A stretch of DNA of 64,000 nucleotides. Origin: Pyxidicoccus xibeiensis (GTDB lineage: Bacteria; Myxococcota; Myxococcia; Myxococcales; Myxococcaceae). Shown piece after piece: positions 50,279 through 58,427 of this stretch. A program made the translations under genes and the position numbers. The first letter of the stretch is position 1, and each line of letters opens with the position of its first letter. The DNA lies in assembly GCF_024198175.1 (NCBI RefSeq), contig NZ_JAJVKV010000016.1, forward strand, positions 1 to 64,000, read 5' to 3'. The notes beneath the pieces were generated by a model. It was not told where the DNA came from and searched no databases. It saw only the letters and a program-made list of their open reading frames with translations.

Positions 50279-51601
50279 ATGTCCACACCATCGTCCGCGC
50301 CGGTGCAGGGCGCGGCACCGCTCGAAGTGCCCGCGGACACGCCCGGGCGGAGTGCCCCCGAGGGCCCACCGGCCGGTGTCGCGGCGCGGGCCCGCTCCGT
50401 CCTCCTCGCGGTGCTGTGGGCGGTCCTGGGCTTCACCCTGCTCAAGGGGCTGGTGACGGTGCCGCATGACTGGGCCATCAGCCACCACCTGCTCAACTAC
50501 AGTCATGGCTTCGTCAAGCGGGGGCTTCCCGGCACGCTGTTGCTGCCCTTCTTCGCGGAGAAGGACGGCGCCACCGTCCGGCACATCATCATCGGCGTGT
50601 CCTTCGCCGCCATGACGCTGTTCACCCTCTGGGCCGCGTCCGCCACGCGGGCGCTGCTGCGGGGCCGTGCCGCGGACGGGGGCCCGGAGCGGGATGACGT
50701 GGCCGTGGCGTTCCTCTTCGCGTCCTCGGCGTTCGTCTGGCACACGGGCATGTGCCTGGGGTACTTCGACAGCCTGCTCGCCGTGCTGTCACTGCTCGCG
50801 GTGCGGGGCGGGCGGCTGTCCCTGGCCTGGTTCGTTCCCATCGCGGCCGTGACGATGCTCGTCCACGAGACGGCCTCGGTGGTGCTGGTGCCCGTGCTCC
50901 TGCTGGCCGCCCTGGACCCGTCCCGCCCGGGGCTGGCGGTGGACCGGCGCACGGCGGCGCGGGTGCTGGCCGTGCTCGTGGCGCTGGCGCTCCTGGCGTG
51001 CTTCATCTTCCTGTCCCCGCCTTCCGACGCGCTGCATGCCCGCATGCTCCAGTGGGGCGCCACCCCGTCGCGGTGGGTGGACATCGTCCACGAGCTGCTG
51101 CGGGTGTCGTTCCGGCAGAACGTGCGACGCATCTTCGAGCACGAAGACCTGTGGCGAATCTACGCCCGGGGCCTGCTCGTCTTCCTCCCCACCACCTTCG
51201 TGATGATGGCCCTGGGCCTGGCGCGGCTGTGGCGCTCGGGGCTGGAGCGCCGGGCGCGGTGGACGTGGGCCGCGGTGTACGCCGTCGCCTCGTGCAGCTC
51301 GCTCGTGCTCGTGCTGATTGCCTTCGACTTCGCGCGGCTGTTCTCGCTCACGCACCTGCAGGCCTTCCTCGCGTACACGGCCCTCCGGGGTCAGCTGGAG
51401 CGCCAGCCGGGCGCGGCGCCGGTGACGGCAGGCAGGGCCTGGGGACTGCCCGCGCTCGCGGCGGTGCTGGTGGTGGCCAACCTGCTCATGCCCGCGCGCT
51501 TCACCTTCATGGCCCCGATGCCGCGCTTCCTGCCGGCCGGTGTCGAGCCCTGGCTCGTGGACCCGCTCGGCTCGCTCGCGGACCGGGTGCTGCGCCAGTA
51601 G
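50279..51601 (+). CDS. Polytopic membrane protein, unknown
   Basis: The protein has 440 residues. A 38-residue Pro/Ala-rich cytoplasmic start precedes about nine to ten hydrophobic spans. The first periplasmic loop contains H-D-W-A-I-S-H-H-L-L-N-Y-S-H-G-F-V-K-R-G-L-P-G, a charged and aromatic loop of the kind seen in uncharacterised GT-C-like membrane proteins. I cannot name a family. The neighbouring convergent gene encodes a better GT-C candidate, so both may act in glycan or polymer synthesis at the membrane; this is inference only. Confidence 0.55.
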   Translation: MSTPSSAPVQGAAPLEVPADTPGRSAPEGPPAGVAARARSVLLAVLWAVLGFTLLKGLVTVPHDWAISHHLLNYSHGFVKRGLPGTLLLPFFAEKDGATVRHIIIGVSFAAMTLFTLWAASATRALLRGRAADGGPERDDVAVAFLFASSAFVWHTGMCLGYFDSLLAVLSLLAVRGGRLSLAWFVPIAAVTMLVHETASVVLVPVLLLAALDPSRPGLAVDRRTAARVLAVLVALALLACFIFLSPPSDALHARMLQWGATPSRWVDIVHELLRVSFRQNVRRIFEHEDLWRIYARGLLVFLPTTFVMMALGLARLWRSGLERRARWTWAAVYAVASCSSLVLVLIAFDFARLFSLTHLQAFLAYTALRGQLERQPGAAPVTAGRAWGLPALAAVLVVANLLMPARFTFMAPMPRFLPAGVEPWLVDPLGSLADRVLRQ

Positions 51602-51625
51602 GAGGAGGGCCTTTCGCCCCCGCGG

Positions 51626-53500
51626 TCATCCGCCCGGCGGCCGTGGGAAGATGCGGCCGCGCAGGGCCTCCGTCTTCCGGCGCCGGTGCGCGTCGCCCCT
51701 GTCGAGCAGCGTGGCCAGCGAGTAGTGGCGCAGCGCGGGGACGAGCTTCCCCTCCCGCTCCAGGGCCTCGCCGCGCTCCTCGGCCAGGTCCGCGAGCTGC
51801 TCCCGCGCGTCGCGGGTCGGCAGCTCGCCCAGCGGCTTGTACGCGAAGACGCAGCGCCAGCGCTTCAGTCCCCGCTCCGCCGCGCCCTCCTGGATGTCCT
51901 GCTCGAACAGGCGGGCGAGCGCCTCCCGGTCCGGCGCCAGGGCCGCGGCCTTGCCACCGGGGCAGCGCGGGTCCTCCTTGTCGGAGAGCCCCACGAGCCG
52001 CCAGTGGTCCCCCGGCTCGGCGCGGAACTGCGACATGAGCTGCTGGAAGCCGCGCAGGTGCCCGCTGGGGCCGTGCGCGTCCAGGAGCACGGGCGGCCCC
52101 TCCGAGACGAGGTAGTCCTCCAGCGCCGGATAGTTGCCCGCGTGGTGCGCCAGCGCGTAGTCCGCCAGCCCTGCCACGTCGATGACCTCCGCCTGGCGCA
52201 GCACCATCGCCTGCCCGCCCAGGTCCGGGTACCCCAGCAGCGGCCGCACCTGCCCGAGCCTGTCCGCCATCTCCCGCACGTGGCGGAAGCGCTCCGCGAT
52301 GAATTCGTACGGCAGCTCCGGTGAGGGCTTGATGCGCGGCGCGCGCAGCACCGACGCCCGCAGGGCGGGCACGCCGAAGAAGAGCGCCCCCAGCGCCGCC
52401 ACGGCCACCCCGGCCCGTGCCGGCCACGTCCACCGTGCCCCGCGCCCGCGGAGCCAGGCCGCCCTGGCGCGCACGCCGGACAGCCCCGCCGCCATGCCCA
52501 CGCCCAGCAGCGGCACGAGGGGCGCGAGGAAGCGCCACTCGCGCATCCAGTCCCCGGAGCGCCACGCGAACCACACCCCACTGGCGAGGAAGAGCGCCGC
52601 GAGCGCCGCCACCCTCGCGCGCGCCGCGCCTCCCACCAGGCCCAGCACCATGCCCACCGCCGCGAGCTGGCACAGCCGCCCGTGCTCCGCGAGGTAGTTG
52701 CGCACGTAGGCGGGCCCGTCGAACCGCCAGAGCCGCTTGGCGTAGTACGTGTTGGGCAGCAGGTCCGCGAAGTAGACCCAGCGCACCGCGAGCCACCCGC
52801 CCACGAGGAGCCCCAGCCACAGCGCGATGCCGAGCGCCTGCCGTCCCGTCCAGCGGCGCTCCAGGGCGCGGTGCACGAGCCAGAGCGCGCAGGCCGCGGC
52901 GGTGTAGAGAACGCCCTCCGGGCGCGTGAGGCACAGCAGGCCCAGCGCGAGGCCCACGCTCGCGCCCACCCCCGTGCGCAGCTCCCGCAGCAGCAGCACC
53001 CCGGCCGCGGCGAGCAGGAAGGCCTGGAGGCCCGTCTCCATGCCGCTGGATATCCAGCTCGCGTACGTGACGCTGGACGCGGCCACCCACGGCGCGGCGG
53101 CGTCCTCCAGGCGCGGAGCCCGGCGCTCCGACGCGGGGCCCCACAGCGCGAAGAGGGGCAGCGCCAGCAGGCCGAAGACGATGCCCAGCGTGTGCGCATA
53201 CGTGTCCGGCGGCAGGTCCAGCGGGCGGCTCAGCCCCAGCAGCAGCGTCCAGATGGGATTGGAGAAGCCCTCCACCGGCTGAGAGGCCGGGGTGACGCGC
53301 AGGCCTCCGCCGCTGAAGAACGTGTGGCCGTAGGCGATGGAGATGGCCGCGTCGTCCACGATGGGCACGGCCAGGTAGCCGCAGAGGTAGGCCAGCGCGA
53401 CCACCGCCGCCACGACGAGCCCGGCCGTCAGCCACGCTTCAACGCCAGACGTGGGGCGGGCGGGCGGAGGGGAGGGGGCGGGGTCGGACGGGAGCTCCAT
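51626..53500 (-). CDS. GT-C-type membrane glycosyltransferase-like protein
   Basis: The protein has 624 residues. About ten hydrophobic spans occupy residues 20-390; a soluble C-terminal region of about 230 residues follows. The first outer loop has V-D-D-A-A-I-S-I-A-Y-G (acidic pair), then V-E-G-F-S-N-P-I-W-T-L-L-L. This is the motif order of PMT/ArnT/AftB-like GT-C enzymes, which use polyprenyl-phosphate sugars. The donor and acceptor are unknown. Very high third-position GC produces long shadow frames on both strands here; this frame was chosen for its protein-like composition. Confidence 0.7.
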   Translation of the reverse strand: MELPSDPAPSPPPARPTSGVEAWLTAGLVVAAVVALAYLCGYLAVPIVDDAAISIAYGHTFFSGGGLRVTPASQPVEGFSNPIWTLLLGLSRPLDLPPDTYAHTLGIVFGLLALPLFALWGPASERRAPRLEDAAAPWVAASSVTYASWISSGMETGLQAFLLAAAGVLLLRELRTGVGASVGLALGLLCLTRPEGVLYTAAACALWLVHRALERRWTGRQALGIALWLGLLVGGWLAVRWVYFADLLPNTYYAKRLWRFDGPAYVRNYLAEHGRLCQLAAVGMVLGLVGGAARARVAALAALFLASGVWFAWRSGDWMREWRFLAPLVPLLGVGMAAGLSGVRARAAWLRGRGARWTWPARAGVAVAALGALFFGVPALRASVLRAPRIKPSPELPYEFIAERFRHVREMADRLGQVRPLLGYPDLGGQAMVLRQAEVIDVAGLADYALAHHAGNYPALEDYLVSEGPPVLLDAHGPSGHLRGFQQLMSQFRAEPGDHWRLVGLSDKEDPRCPGGKAAALAPDREALARLFEQDIQEGAAERGLKRWRCVFAYKPLGELPTRDAREQLADLAEERGEALEREGKLVPALRHYSLATLLDRGDAHRRRKTEALRGRIFPRPPGG

Positions 53501-53650
53501 GTATCAGCGCGTCTATGCCACAAAGCCTGGAGTTTCCAGTGGGAGTGCTGCCTGGCAGCGCCCTCCGGCGCGGTGTCGTCCCGCGCGTCACCGCGCTGGA
53601 CGTGTACGTCGATGCCTACCCGGTCCTGCACGGGCACGTGAAGCGCTGAC

Positions 53651-54808
53651 CTACGGTCCCGACGCGCTCACGATGAGCGAGGACACCTTGTCGTTCCAGC
53701 CGTCGTCGACGAGCGAGGCATCGTCAGCCGTCCTGGTGAGGCTGGCACCGCCGAAGTTGTCGTGTTCGTACAGGGTGACCTTGTAGCCGCTGGAGACCTT
53801 CAGCGAGGTGATGTCGTCATTGCGCACGCCCCAGGCACGCAGGGCGGACAGCGTGTAGCGGCCGACGGGCAGCGCCATTCCATAGCCACCGTGGTTCTGG
53901 TCCTGGAACACGGAGACCGCCGTGGGGCCCGGGGCGTTGTAGGTGAAGGGGAAGTCACGCTGAGCCTGGGTGAACTGCGCTTCCCACTCGGCGGGCCAGC
54001 CGAAGGCGGACGTGGCCAGGGTCTTGAGGTTGACGCCCGCGGCGCCACTCCAGAAGTGGATGAACTCTCCCCAGTTCAGGCCCCGCGCGTAGTTGCCGCC
54101 GTTCTTCGGCAGGTGCTGCGCGAGCAGGACGAAGTACCGGTTGAGCACCGAGGCGCCGCCGTGGTTCTTGTAGATGGGGTAGAACCAGTCCCGGAACCAG
54201 TGGGTGTTGGCGCGGGGGAAGTTGTCCGTCGTGTTGACCATCAGGTTGTACCAGCGGTTGGCATCGCTGGTGCGGCCCAGCCCCAGGTACACGTCGTAGT
54301 TGAAGATCTCCGCCCACTTGCTGTCGCGCCACAGGCCGAAGGCAGGCGAGTCGTGCACGCCCTTGCTGGCGAGCTCCACGATGTGGGCCACCTCATGGGT
54401 GACGATGTCCAGGTCGTTGCCGGTGCCGCTCGTCCAGGCCGTGGGGGAGCTGGAGCCCACATCAATCACGTTGCGCCTGTCATGGCTGGCGTCGAAGTAC
54501 GTGGAGGGGTGGCCTCCGCTGTACTTCGCCGCGTGGAAGATGGCGTAGAGCTGCGAGTCCGTGCCGAAGTGTCCGTAGGTCCGCCTGGTGTAGCGCCACA
54601 CGTCGCCCACGAAGGTGTTGGGCCAGGTGATGGACCGGTTCACGTCCGAGTCGAAGTACACGGCCACGTCAGCGTCCTGGTAGACGCGGGAGACATTCTG
54701 GTCGTGCTCGAACCAGTGCTCCGTCCAGGTGTCGGGCGCTTGCGCCTGGACGGGCGTGGCGGAGAGCAGCGGCAACACGAAGCACAACGAAGCAGGGAGG
54801 AACTTCAT
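53651..54808 (-). CDS. Secreted zinc-metalloprotease-like protein with beta/gamma-crystallin domain
   Basis: The protein has 385 residues. AGGAG lies before the ATG and a signal peptide ends V-Q-A-Q-A (about residue 24). Residues 25-290 form a peptidase-like domain with H138-E-V-A-H142 (zincin motif) in D-I-V-T-H-E-V-A-H-I-V-E-L-A, followed about 28 residues later by W-A-E-I-F-N-Y-D as a candidate third-ligand region. The last 90 residues are a beta/gamma-crystallin domain (V-F-Q-D-Q-N-H-G-G-Y-G, then L-Y-E-H-D-N-F-G-G), which usually binds calcium. A secreted protease with such a calcium module would suit predation or spore/matrix functions, as with protein S. Substrate unknown. Confidence 0.75.
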   Translation of the reverse strand: MKFLPASLCFVLPLLSATPVQAQAPDTWTEHWFEHDQNVSRVYQDADVAVYFDSDVNRSITWPNTFVGDVWRYTRRTYGHFGTDSQLYAIFHAAKYSGGHPSTYFDASHDRRNVIDVGSSSPTAWTSGTGNDLDIVTHEVAHIVELASKGVHDSPAFGLWRDSKWAEIFNYDVYLGLGRTSDANRWYNLMVNTTDNFPRANTHWFRDWFYPIYKNHGGASVLNRYFVLLAQHLPKNGGNYARGLNWGEFIHFWSGAAGVNLKTLATSAFGWPAEWEAQFTQAQRDFPFTYNAPGPTAVSVFQDQNHGGYGMALPVGRYTLSALRAWGVRNDDITSLKVSSGYKVTLYEHDNFGGASLTRTADDASLVDDGWNDKVSSLIVSASGP

Positions 54809-54958
54809 GGTGGGAGACTCCTGTGGGCCTGGGGATGCGTAGGCTTCCAGTTGCCTCCCAATGGAGAGTCGAGCCCGTTTTTTCGGGTCAAGTCGTGTCG
54901 GGCAGGGACGTCAGCTGCGGGAACGCGTCGAGTGCCTCCTTGACCGTGGTACACGCGC

Positions 54959-55354
54959 CTACGGCAGGCCCCGGCAGAACACGTAGCTGCTGCACGTGCC
55001 GGAGGCGAGCACCGGAACCGTCGCGGGAATGCTCGCCGCGGTCGCGTAACACTTCGTGCGCGCCCAGGCCTTGAGCGTGTTGTACCCGACGCACATGAAG
55101 GGCTGCGGGTCGCCGAGCCAGGAAATCTGGCAGCAGTAGTTGCTCGCCATGGCCTCCACGGCGCCGTCGTCCGGTGACTCCGAGGCGACCGGCTCGAGGG
55201 GCTCGAGGTACTCCGACGCCGGGCTGGGGGGCTGTGCAGTCTCGGGAGACGAGCCAGGCTCCTCCAGCTCGGGGCCACAGGCCGCCAGGCTGACGAACAC
55301 GGCGCATGCGAGGACTGACAGACGGATGGAAGACGGACGGCGGAAGACGGACAT
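54959..55354 (-). CDS. Small Cys-containing lipoprotein
   Basis: The protein has 131 residues. GAGGT lies before the start. The lipoprotein signal ends S-L-A-A-C (about residue 26), followed by a Pro/Glu/Ser spacer. The C-terminal 60 residues carry five cysteines (N-Y-C-C-Q, F-M-C-V-G, T-K-C-Y, S-G-T-C, V-F-C-R-G-L-P) that probably form disulfides. It matches no family I can name, but lineage-specific lipoproteins of this layout are common in myxobacteria. It lies upstream of the metalloprotease gene on the same strand, 150 bases away. Confidence 0.6.
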   Translation of the reverse strand: MSVFRRPSSIRLSVLACAVFVSLAACGPELEEPGSSPETAQPPSPASEYLEPLEPVASESPDDGAVEAMASNYCCQISWLGDPQPFMCVGYNTLKAWARTKCYATAASIPATVPVLASGTCSSYVFCRGLP

Positions 55355-55562
55355 GGCGACCTCACTCGTGGGGTGAATGGGAGAGTCACCACAAGTGTAT
55401 CAAATGTAACTGAGTGTGAACAGGCTGCCTCACGGCGCTGGGGCCGGGGGGGGGCGCCGACGCCGCGTCTGCCGGGAGACACCGGGGTCTGGCGCATACG
55501 TTCAAGCCCGTCCCTCCTGGACTTCCTACGGTGGCGCTGAAGCCGTCACCGGGAGGAATGAC

Positions 55563-56504
55563 ATGGGTGCGTCCACGACGAATCGGGTTGCCACGTCTCG
55601 CTTGCAGCGGGCCCTGCAGCGCTGCTTCTCCTACCTCGTCCTCATGGCCGCGGGCTGCGCCGGGGTCCTGGGCTGCTCCACGCTGCCGACGCGCCAGGTG
55701 GTCTTTCCGCCAGGAACCCTCGCGGCCGAGGCGCTCCCACCGCCTGGCGCCGTCGTCATGGTCCTCTCCGCCGCCTCCGAGCAGACGCTCGCGGATGGGA
55801 GCAAGCGGCGGACGGGCGTCTTCCTGAACGAGTTCTACGAGCCCTACCGGGCCCTCGTGGGCGCGGGCTACGAGGTGGTCATCGCGACGCCCGGGGGCCG
55901 GCCGCCGGTGTGGGACCCGGAGAGCCTGGAGCCGTCGTACTGGAAGAAGCACCCCGGGGCGCTCGCCGAAGCGCAGGCGCTCGTGGCGACGCTCCCGGCA
56001 CTGCTCGCGCCCCTGCCCCTGTCCGAGGTCCGGGCCCGCGCCGCCGCGTTCCAGGCCCTCCTCGTGCCGGGCGGCCAGGGCGTCATGGTCGACCTGCTGC
56101 ACGACACGGACCTGCAGGGCCTGCTCCTCGACTTCGGCGCCACGGACCGGCCCGTCGGGCTCGTCTGCCATGCCCCCGCGCTCCTGACGCGACTGCCCGT
56201 CGACCAGAGTCCCTTCCTCGGCCGGCGCGTCACCTCCGTCTCGGGCTTCGAGGAGTGGTACATTGAGACCTTCGTGATGGGGAAGCGTGCACAGGTTCGC
56301 GAGATTGGAGAGCAGCTCGACGCGGCCGGCTACCTCCACGAGACGGCCTTCCCGGGCCGCTCCCGGGCCGTGCGCGATTGCAGCCTGGTGACCAGTCAGA
56401 ATCCGTTCTCTGGCGAGGACTTCAATACACTCTTCCTCGCCGCGCTGGCCGACTGGCGCAAGGCGGGGCGCTGCGGCGAGCCGCCACCGCGCGCGTCCCG
56501 CTGA
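55563..56504 (+). CDS. DJ-1/PfpI-family lipoprotein
   Basis: The protein has 313 residues. GGGAGGAATGAC lies before the ATG at 55563. A lipoprotein signal ends G-V-L-G-C (about residue 41). The rest follows the Hsp31-like DJ-1 layout: F-Y-E-P-Y, G-Y-E-V-V-I-A-T-P-G-G, L-L-V-P-G-G-Q-G-V-M-V-D-L, then the nucleophile elbow G-L-V-C-H-A-P-A-L-L. DJ-1/PfpI proteins are glyoxalases, deglycases, chaperones or isonitrile hydratases and normally cytoplasmic; lipid anchoring is unusual. An AraC-type regulator follows after 16 bases on the same strand and may control it. Confidence 0.75.
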   Translation: MGASTTNRVATSRLQRALQRCFSYLVLMAAGCAGVLGCSTLPTRQVVFPPGTLAAEALPPPGAVVMVLSAASEQTLADGSKRRTGVFLNEFYEPYRALVGAGYEVVIATPGGRPPVWDPESLEPSYWKKHPGALAEAQALVATLPALLAPLPLSEVRARAAAFQALLVPGGQGVMVDLLHDTDLQGLLLDFGATDRPVGLVCHAPALLTRLPVDQSPFLGRRVTSVSGFEEWYIETFVMGKRAQVREIGEQLDAAGYLHETAFPGRSRAVRDCSLVTSQNPFSGEDFNTLFLAALADWRKAGRCGEPPPRASR

Positions 56505-56520
56505 CCCGGAGCCGCTGCCC

Positions 56521-57423
56521 GTGGTGGACCAAGGCACCCTGACCAGCTCGAGCCTGAGTGCACTGCTGCACGCGGCAGTCGCACGCGACTACCCGGAGCT
56601 CCAGCCCCGGGGACGCGACAAGGTCGCCTTGCTCCAGGCCGTCCTGGAGGCCCATGGCTGGAGGCCCGTGCTGGCGCTCGGCCGTGAGCTGCGAGCCCTG
56701 GCCGACCATCCCGTCATCCGCGCCATCACCACCGGGCCCACGCCGCGACACATCGTCGAGAGGTGGCAGACGCTCGAGCGCTTCGGCCACTCGCGCCACC
56801 GCACGCGGCTGCTCCACCATGACGCGGACGGCGCCCGGATGACGGTGCGCCACGTGGCCATCGACGGAGGGACGATTCTCGCCGTCAACGACCTGTTCAT
56901 CTGGGGCGCCATCATCGCGCTCCTGGAGCTGGCGGGCTTCACGGAGCTGGTCGTCACGCTCACGCCCGAGGCAGGTGCGCCCGTGGTCATCCACGGCGGT
57001 CCCCAGGCGCCCGGGCCGCGCGTGCTGCCCGACGCGACGGACCTCGCCACCATCCACTGGAAGCCGGCGGGTGGCCCGCGGTGCGAGGCCTCACCCGGTG
57101 AAGCGCTCCATGACCTCCGCACCCGGCTCCAGCAGTTGCTGCGCGGAGACCTCCTCCACCCGTGGACGCTCGAGGAGGCCGCGGTGCGACTCTCCCTCTC
57201 GCGCCGGAGCCTCCAGCGGGCCTTGCGGCAGGAGGGGACCACCTTCTCCGAGATGCTGCAGCGCTCCCGCGTCGCCGCCGCGCACGCGCTGCTGGGGGAT
57301 GAGCGGCTGACGCTCACGGACGTCGCCTTCTGCACCGGCTTCGCCGACCACGCCCACTTCACGAGGACCTTCCGCCGGTACAACGACGTCCCCCCGTCGG
57401 CGCTGCGCGAGCTGCTGCGATGA
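56521..57423 (+). CDS. AraC-family transcriptional regulator
   Basis: The protein has 300 residues with a GTG start. The C-terminal 100 residues are the AraC/XylS DNA-binding domain with both helix-turn-helix units (L-E-E-A-A-V-R-L-S-L-S-R-R-S-L-Q-R, then D-V-A-F-C-T-G-F-A-D-H-A-H-F-T-R-T-F-R-R). The N-terminal 190 residues resemble the arabinose-binding-type domain of the OruR/ArgR-like subgroup. It starts 16 bases after the DJ-1 lipoprotein gene, so it is probably co-transcribed and autoregulatory. The signal it senses cannot be read. Confidence 0.85.
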   Translation: MVDQGTLTSSSLSALLHAAVARDYPELQPRGRDKVALLQAVLEAHGWRPVLALGRELRALADHPVIRAITTGPTPRHIVERWQTLERFGHSRHRTRLLHHDADGARMTVRHVAIDGGTILAVNDLFIWGAIIALLELAGFTELVVTLTPEAGAPVVIHGGPQAPGPRVLPDATDLATIHWKPAGGPRCEASPGEALHDLRTRLQQLLRGDLLHPWTLEEAAVRLSLSRRSLQRALRQEGTTFSEMLQRSRVAAAHALLGDERLTLTDVAFCTGFADHAHFTRTFRRYNDVPPSALRELLR

Positions 57424-57486
57424 GGCCCGTTCGACGCCCGCGGCCCTCTGGTATGGTCGCCGCTCAGGCCCGGGGGGGCATCCATC

Positions 57487-58383
57487 ATGAATCAGATTCA
57501 ACAGCACATCGAGGAAGGCGACTTCCAGGAAGCACTCCAGTTGCTCGAGGCGGAGTTGTCGAAGGCGCCCTCAGGAACGCAACTGTTGATGGCATTCAAC
57601 GTGAGGGTGCGCCTGGAGGACTACGAGGGAGCCCTGCGCGCGCTGGATGAGATGGTGAAGCTCGAGCCTGGAGTCTCCGAAGCAGCGACCTTCCTGCGCC
57701 ACTGCGCCAGGCTGGAGCGACTGCACTCGCTACGAAGGAAGGATGCCGGACTGGCCTGGGAGCGCGGTGCGCTTCAAGAGCCACAGCCCTTTTCACGCGC
57801 CTATCTCCAGGCAGCGGTGTTCCATGCGAAGGGTGAATACTCCGACGCGGCCCGTGCCCTGGCGGAAGGGACGGGCCTGGCTCCCAGGGTCTCCGGAACC
57901 CTGACGCGGACCAATGGCGCCCGGGTGGGATTCTCCGACCTGACGGACACGGATGACCTGACAGGGCCGCACCTGCCCTGCTTCAAGGGCAGCATGGTGC
58001 TGGACCTGCCCTTCAGCGAGCTTCGCTCCATCCAGTTCGACCCGCCGAACAGCTCCATGGATTTCGTCTGGGTCCATGCGGTGTTCGAGGCACTCGACGG
58101 CCGCAAGTACGAAACCCGGGTGCCCTCGTTGTATCCAGGCACGGGACTGCATGGCAGCGCCCCCGTCCGCAAGGGTGAGATGACCGTGTGGCACCACGAC
58201 CCCCATGGGTACGCAGTGGCGTTCGGCCAGCGAGACTTCAAGCTGACGCATGAAGATGGCGGCATGGGAATGGTGGGGCTGCTCCAGGTGGCCCGGCTCG
58301 ACTTCGACGTCGCGAGCAGGCCCGTGAGCCAGAAGCCACCGCCGGAGGAGAAGAAGTCCTTCTGGTCGAAGCTCTTCGGCTGA
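57487..58383 (+). CDS. ImpE/TagJ-family protein (type VI secretion accessory), orphan
   Basis: The protein has 298 residues. Residues 1-110 are TPR-like (A-L-Q-L-L-E-A-E-L, Y-E-G-A-L-R-A-L-D-E-M-V). The centre has D-L-T-D-T-D-D-L-T-G-P, then P-F-S-E-L-R-S-I-Q-F, and R-V-P-S-L-Y-P-G-T, which are the ImpE family blocks. ImpE/TagJ proteins bind the ClpV ATPase or TssB sheath in some type VI systems. No other type VI gene lies in the window, so this is an orphan or serves a different system. The C-terminus K-K-S-F-W-S-K-L-F-G is atypical. Confidence 0.75.
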   Translation: MNQIQQHIEEGDFQEALQLLEAELSKAPSGTQLLMAFNVRVRLEDYEGALRALDEMVKLEPGVSEAATFLRHCARLERLHSLRRKDAGLAWERGALQEPQPFSRAYLQAAVFHAKGEYSDAARALAEGTGLAPRVSGTLTRTNGARVGFSDLTDTDDLTGPHLPCFKGSMVLDLPFSELRSIQFDPPNSSMDFVWVHAVFEALDGRKYETRVPSLYPGTGLHGSAPVRKGEMTVWHHDPHGYAVAFGQRDFKLTHEDGGMGMVGLLQVARLDFDVASRPVSQKPPPEEKKSFWSKLFG

Positions 58384-58427
58384 GGCGGGTCGGGCGGCTC
58401 GAAGCCCGGCCTTTCGCCGAGAAGGCT

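Noticed and set aside
51507..53435. 642-codon alternative frame on the minus strand
   Set aside because: Runs over the GT-C-like gene in another frame; Gly/Ala/Arg-rich with no hydrophobic span pattern.
53530..53649. Short plus-strand frame ending V-D-A-Y-P-V-L-H-G-H-V-K-R, resembling part of an HlyD-type efflux adaptor
   Set aside because: About 40 codons with no start or ribosome binding site; the resemblance is too short to support a call.
54860..54895. T-rich hairpin (GAGCCCG, six T, CGGGTC) before the metalloprotease gene
   Set aside because: The T run lies in the loop, not after the stem, on either strand, so it does not look like a terminator.
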